A program made the translations under genes and the position numbers. Below the pieces are notes generated by a model. The model did not search any database and was not told where the DNA came from. It worked only from the letters and a program-made list of their open reading frames with translations. DNA of 64,000 nt from assembly GCF_003002825.1 (NCBI RefSeq), contig NZ_PVTE01000001.1, forward strand, positions 124,001-188,000, read 5' to 3'. This stretch comes from Spirosoma oryzae. GTDB taxonomy: Bacteria; Bacteroidota; Bacteroidia; Cytophagales; Spirosomataceae. Every line of letters begins with the position of its first letter. The stretch's first letter is position 1. Shown here one piece after another: positions 60,957-64,000 of the stretch.

Positions 60957-62074
60957 CGATAATTTTATTGACAATCAGCGTCTTGTACGCGCTGCTTACC
61001 CTGCTGCTCTGGCAGAGCTGGCTCCGTATTCCAGCCCCAAAACCGGCCGGGTCGCTGGCGGGCGGGCCGTCGATTACGGTAGTTATTCCTGTGCGAAACG
61101 AAGCGGCCAACATCGGCGCGCTCTTGAGCGATCTTGCCCGGCAGACCTACGCATCGTTCGAGGTCATCGTTGCCGACGATTCATCGACCGACGATACCCG
61201 GCTGCTGGTTCGGGAAGCCATGTTTGCTTTTCCGCAGCCGCTACACCTGCTCTCGCTGGCCGACGAACCCACCACCTCCCCCAAAAAGCGGGCGATCAGC
61301 CAAAGCATCGGGCAGGCGCGGGGCGACCTCATCATCACCACCGATGGTGACTGTCGCGTTGGCCCCGACTGGCTGGCGACTTTTGCCGCAGCTTATCAGC
61401 AGACCGGTGCCAAACTGCTGTCGGGCCCGGTGACGTTCACGGCCGATCAGACACTGACCGATCGCCTGCAAACCGTTGAATTCGCCAGCCTGATCGGATC
61501 GGGGGCGGCCACGATAGCCCTGGGTCGGCCAACCATGTGCAACGGTGCCAACCTTTGTTACGAAAAGCGGGTCTTCACGGAAGTGGGTGGCTTCGCGGGT
61601 GTCGATCACCTGGCGTCGGGCGACGATGAACTGCTGATGCACAAGATTGCCCGACGGTATCCGGACGGCGTGCGGTTTTTGAAAGCCAAAGCCGCTATCG
61701 TGCAGACCCAGCCGCACCGATCCTGGCGGGCGTTTTATCAGCAGCGTCGGCGGTGGGCGAGTAAATGGCGGGCATACGAATCGTACGGACCAACGGTGTT
61801 GGCCGTGTTTATTTTTCTGAGCAACCTGGCCCCGGTGCTGGCTTTACTAGGTTGGTTGAGCGGATTTTTAAACGTTTCGGTTCTATTGGGAGTTGTGCTG
61901 CTGAAGGCCCTGCCGGAGTTTTTGTTTTTACGGGAGGTTCTTGTTTTTTTACAAAAAAAATCGTCGGTCCGGTCCATCCCGATCACGCAGGTGCTTTACC
62001 CGTTTTACGTGGTTTTCTTCGGATTAGCCGCGCAGGGAAAAGGCTACCGCTGGAAAGGCCGGCGACTGGAATAA
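60953..62074 (+). CDS. Membrane-bound family 2 glycosyltransferase
   Basis: A 373-residue protein with an N-terminal helix (3-20), the GT-A catalytic domain, and two or three C-terminal helices (about 290-345). Nucleotide-sugar motifs: VVIPVRNEAANI, ADDSSTDDT, and DGDC (Asp131-Asp133, the DxD); acceptor region FLKAKAAIVQTQPHRS and QQRRRWASKW, the processive-type QxxRW. It would use a nucleotide sugar, adding hexoses to a lipid or polysaccharide on the cytoplasmic side. Its ATG overlaps the preceding stop. Confidence 0.9.
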   Translation: MTIILLTISVLYALLTLLLWQSWLRIPAPKPAGSLAGGPSITVVIPVRNEAANIGALLSDLARQTYASFEVIVADDSSTDDTRLLVREAMFAFPQPLHLLSLADEPTTSPKKRAISQSIGQARGDLIITTDGDCRVGPDWLATFAAAYQQTGAKLLSGPVTFTADQTLTDRLQTVEFASLIGSGAATIALGRPTMCNGANLCYEKRVFTEVGGFAGVDHLASGDDELLMHKIARRYPDGVRFLKAKAAIVQTQPHRSWRAFYQQRRRWASKWRAYESYGPTVLAVFIFLSNLAPVLALLGWLSGFLNVSVLLGVVLLKALPEFLFLREVLVFLQKKSSVRSIPITQVLYPFYVVFFGLAAQGKGYRWKGRRLE

Positions 62075-62078
62075 CGCT

Positions 62079-62190
62079 GGTATTCGGTTTACGGGGTTCG
62101 GTATACGGTTTGTCTCGTAGGCAGCCGACCGTACGAACACCATCTCCACAAGGGGCGAACCGTAAACTGTAAACCATAAACCGTAGACCA
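62079..62190. repeat. GGTTTAC-type intergenic palindrome
   Basis: The left half has repeated CGGTTTAC/CGGTATAC and the right half GTAAACTGTAAACCATAAACC, its approximate mirror. It fills the gap between the GT2 and deacetylase genes almost completely. Confidence 0.6.
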
Positions 62191-62195
62191 CACGA

Positions 62196-62843
62196 ATGGG
62201 CTTCTTTCTGCATAAGTCGAATTTTCTGCTCAGAACCGTATATCCTGAGTTCTGGTGGAAGGTAGAGGGCGACGTGGAACCAACCATTTACCTGACGTTC
62301 GATGACGGCCCGATTCCCGACGTGACGGAATTTGTGCTCGAACAGCTCGACCGGTATGCGGCCCAGGCTACGTTCTTCTGCATCGGCGACAACGTGCGCA
62401 AGCATCGCAATGTCCTGTATCAGGTACTAGAAGCCGGACACATGGTGGGCAACCACACCTACAATCACCTCAACGGATGGAAAACGGACGATGAGACGTA
62501 TCTGGAAAATGTGCAATCCTGCCAGCACGTGCTGGGTGTCGAAACAGCCCTGTTTCGTCCGCCGTATGGCCGTATACGCAAGACCCAGGCCGCGCAGGTA
62601 ATGGAACACCATTCGGTGGTGATGTGGGACGTGCTGACCGGCGACTTCGACCAGACTATGGCACCCGATGTCTGCCTGAAGAAAAGTATTCAGCATACCG
62701 AGCCCGGTTCGATCATCGTTTTCCACGACAGCCTGAAAGCGTGGCCGAATATGCGCTACGCACTCCCGCGCCTGCTGGCTCATTTTGCCGAACGCGATTA
62801 CACGTTCCGGGCCGTTCCGCAGCCTGTCTACGCCGGTTTCTGA
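62196..62843 (+). CDS. Polysaccharide deacetylase (NodB/PgdA-like)
   Basis: A 215-residue NodB-domain (PF01522) enzyme. Motif 1 TFDDGP with Asp36-Asp37, motif 2 HTYNH with metal ligands His87 and His91, motif 3 RPPYG at 121-125, and a C-terminal SIIVFHDS. Metal-dependent removal of acetyl groups from peptidoglycan, chitin-like or exopolysaccharides is expected. There is no clear signal peptide, only a hydrophobic N-terminus (MGFFLHKSNFLLRTVYP). It is near a GT2 and YbhN gene, consistent with exopolysaccharide or wall modification. Confidence 0.92.
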   Translation: MGFFLHKSNFLLRTVYPEFWWKVEGDVEPTIYLTFDDGPIPDVTEFVLEQLDRYAAQATFFCIGDNVRKHRNVLYQVLEAGHMVGNHTYNHLNGWKTDDETYLENVQSCQHVLGVETALFRPPYGRIRKTQAAQVMEHHSVVMWDVLTGDFDQTMAPDVCLKKSIQHTEPGSIIVFHDSLKAWPNMRYALPRLLAHFAERDYTFRAVPQPVYAGF

Positions 62844-62877
62844 TGAACCGACGCGCTCACTCCGGCGTTGCTTTCGC

Positions 62878-63693
62878 ATGACCTACATTGAAACGCACGC
62901 GCACGTATACGACGAACAGTTTGCTGCCGACTTGTCCGACGGTGCCGACGTGGTTGGCCGTGCCCGCGAAGCCGGTGTTACCCAACTCTGGATGCCCAAT
63001 TGCGCCCGCGAAACCGTTCCGGGTATGATGGCGCTTGCCGAACAGTACCCCGACACCTGCCTGCCCATGATGGGGCTGCACCCAGCTTATGTCAACGACA
63101 CCATCGACGACGAACTGGTAGCTGTCGAGCAGTGGCTGAACAAGTATCCGTTCATTGCGGTTGGGGAGATCGGCCTGGATTTTTACTGGGACATGACCCA
63201 CGTCGACCGGCAGTTTGCGGCTTTCGAAACGCAACTGCGCTGGGCGGCCGAACGGGATCTGTTTGTATCAATGCATACCCGCTCCGGCCACGACCGCAAC
63301 GCCTTTACCGAAGCCGCCGACTTGCTCGAAAAACTGGCCTTACCCGGCCTGACGGGCATTTTTCATTGCTTCGTCGGCACGCTCGATGAGGCCCGGCGGG
63401 CTACCGAGATGGGTTTCAAACTGGGCATCGGCGGTGTCAGTACGTTCAAAAACGGTGGACTCGACAAGGTGCTGCCCCACATTGGTCTGGAGCACCTGGT
63501 GCTGGAAACCGACGCGCCGTATCTGGCCCCGGTGCCGTATCGGGGTAAGCGCAACGAACCCGCCTACATCCCGCTCATCGCGCAGCGTGTCGCCGATTTA
63601 AAGCAGATGCCCGTGGCTGAGGTCGCCCGCCAAACCACCGCGAATGCCACGGCGTTGCTGGGAAAAAAGGTATTGACAGGATTACAGGATTAG
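62878..63693 (+). CDS. tatD: TatD-family metal-dependent hydrolase
   Basis: A 271-residue TIM-barrel DNase-like protein. The start at 62878 gives MTYIETHAHVYDEQF with metal ligands His7 and His9; later VGEIGLDFYWD (Glu), HTRSGHDRN, FHCFVGTLDEA and LETDAPYLAP (His, Asp). TatD has 3'-5' exonuclease activity in E. coli and is common in Bacteroidota. Its last residues, LTGLQD-stop, are encoded by the left arm of an intergenic palindrome (63674-63700). It is followed, after that repeat, by a type I asparaginase gene. Confidence 0.93.
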   Translation: MTYIETHAHVYDEQFAADLSDGADVVGRAREAGVTQLWMPNCARETVPGMMALAEQYPDTCLPMMGLHPAYVNDTIDDELVAVEQWLNKYPFIAVGEIGLDFYWDMTHVDRQFAAFETQLRWAAERDLFVSMHTRSGHDRNAFTEAADLLEKLALPGLTGIFHCFVGTLDEARRATEMGFKLGIGGVSTFKNGGLDKVLPHIGLEHLVLETDAPYLAPVPYRGKRNEPAYIPLIAQRVADLKQMPVAEVARQTTANATALLGKKVLTGLQD

Positions 63694-63892
63694 CAGGATT
63701 TAGGGAATTGTTTGTGAATCGTTCTGTTATCCCGACGTTGGTTTGGGATAATAGAGAAGGCCTTTTACTTAGTGATAAACAGCCTTTGAAGGTTAGGGAA
63801 CAACCGGCCGTGCTGGAAAATCGGCGCTCGTTCGCTCAACCCGTGTTATCTGCGTGCTAACAATCAAATCTTGTTAATCCTGTAATCCTGTC
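63674..63892. repeat. Inverted repeat of ACAGGATTA units, overlapping the end of tatD
   Basis: The left arm (63674-63700) has GACAGGATTACAGGATTA; the right arm (63867-63892) is nearly its complement, with about 165 bp between. The units repeat AGGATTA at 8-9 bp spacing. The middle shows no open frame of note. The left arm encodes the tatD stop codon. Confidence 0.75.
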
Positions 63893-63907
63893 CATAACTT
63901 GCGGCCT

Positions 63908-64000
63908 ATGCCGTACACAACCATTTGCCTGACGCCTGCCCAGCCCCGGCAGGCGTCATCGACTTCCCCAGCGCGCTCAGTGCTGGTCATCTATACCGGC
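63908..64000 (+). CDS. ansA: Type I L-asparaginase (partial, 5' end)
   Basis: Only 31 codons are in the window. After a short Pro/Ala/Ser-rich lead (MPYTTICLTPAQ) it reads SVLVIYTG, the start of the first strand and nucleophile loop (normally I-Y-T-G-G-T-I-G-M) of type I asparaginases. The catalytic Thr would be the next but one residue beyond the edge. Cytoplasmic, asparagine to aspartate plus ammonia. In related genomes TatD and this enzyme are neighbours, which supports the call. Confidence 0.75.
   Translation, partial: MPYTTICLTPAQPRQASSTSPARSVLVIYTG

Overview
The window looks like chromosome from a gliding-type member of the Bacteroidota, order Cytophagales, most like Spirosoma and its relatives. 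The evidence is a GC-rich composition (by eye well above half), two proteins with type IX secretion (T9SS) type A sorting domains, several outer membrane beta-barrel receptors of the CarboxypepD_reg-like plus OMP_b-brl_3 type, LytS/LytTR two-component pairs, promoters fitting the Bacteroidota -7 motif TAnnTTTG, and almost no Shine-Dalgarno signals. The species assignment is inference from gene content, not from a database match.

Layout. 0-0.24 kb: tail of an Rpn/PD-(D/E)XK-type protein. 0.4-8.3 kb: LytS kinase and LytTR regulator followed by a complete RND tripartite pump (adaptor, permease, outer-membrane channel) interleaved with large palindromic repeats. 8.7-12 kb: dienelactone hydrolase-like enzyme, then on the minus strand an arsenic operon (arsR, arsC, arsN2-like acetyltransferase, acr3) with two ArsR-box-like operators. 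12-13.5 kb: small or broken genes. 13.6-20.6 kb: NtrY-like kinase and NtrC-like sigma-54 regulator divergent from a MacB/FtsX ABC transporter, whose operon is interrupted by a Fic gene flanked by a duplicated permease start. 20.8-25.4 kb: beta-barrel receptor, S41 peptidase and GIN-domain protein. 25.4-26.4 kb: a guanidine exporter (gdx/SMR) behind a probable guanidine-II (mini-ykkC) riboswitch, with a GNAT acetyltransferase 2 nt downstream. 26.4-30.7 kb: receptor-LytS-LytTR operon (minus). 30.9-32.5 kb: GH130-like enzyme and a small Lys/Ala-rich secreted protein.

32.8-40.6 kb: an acyltransferase gene and, 6,586 bp upstream, a truncated near-identical copy of its promoter and first 100 codons; between them a divergent lipoprotein/giant T9SS BNR-repeat pair. 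40.7-47.6 kb: retropepsin-like protein, LysE exporter, a PVC-type haem protein, several small AT-rich orphan genes, tRNA-Val(GAC) and a broken tRNA relic with a similar terminator. 47.6-54.1 kb: Atg22-like MFS transporter, lipoprotein, a T9SS-secreted protein, a DUF255/thioredoxin-domain protein and a small membrane protein. 54.3-58.8 kb: repeat-rich intergenic regions around a PAS histidine kinase and a fused receiver-Crp regulator. 58.8-64 kb: housekeeping run with YjbQ, RuvC, a flippase-like YbhN protein, GT2, polysaccharide deacetylase, TatD and the start of a type I asparaginase.

The most notable elements are the two-hairpin guanidine-II candidate with its own promoter and extra leader hairpin, the Fic cassette within the ABC operon, the paired palindromic sites 21 bp apart upstream of a possible sigma-54 promoter, and several families of large intergenic palindromes, one built on a 9-9-10 bp phased TGATT motif and another that supplies the last codons and stop of tatD.
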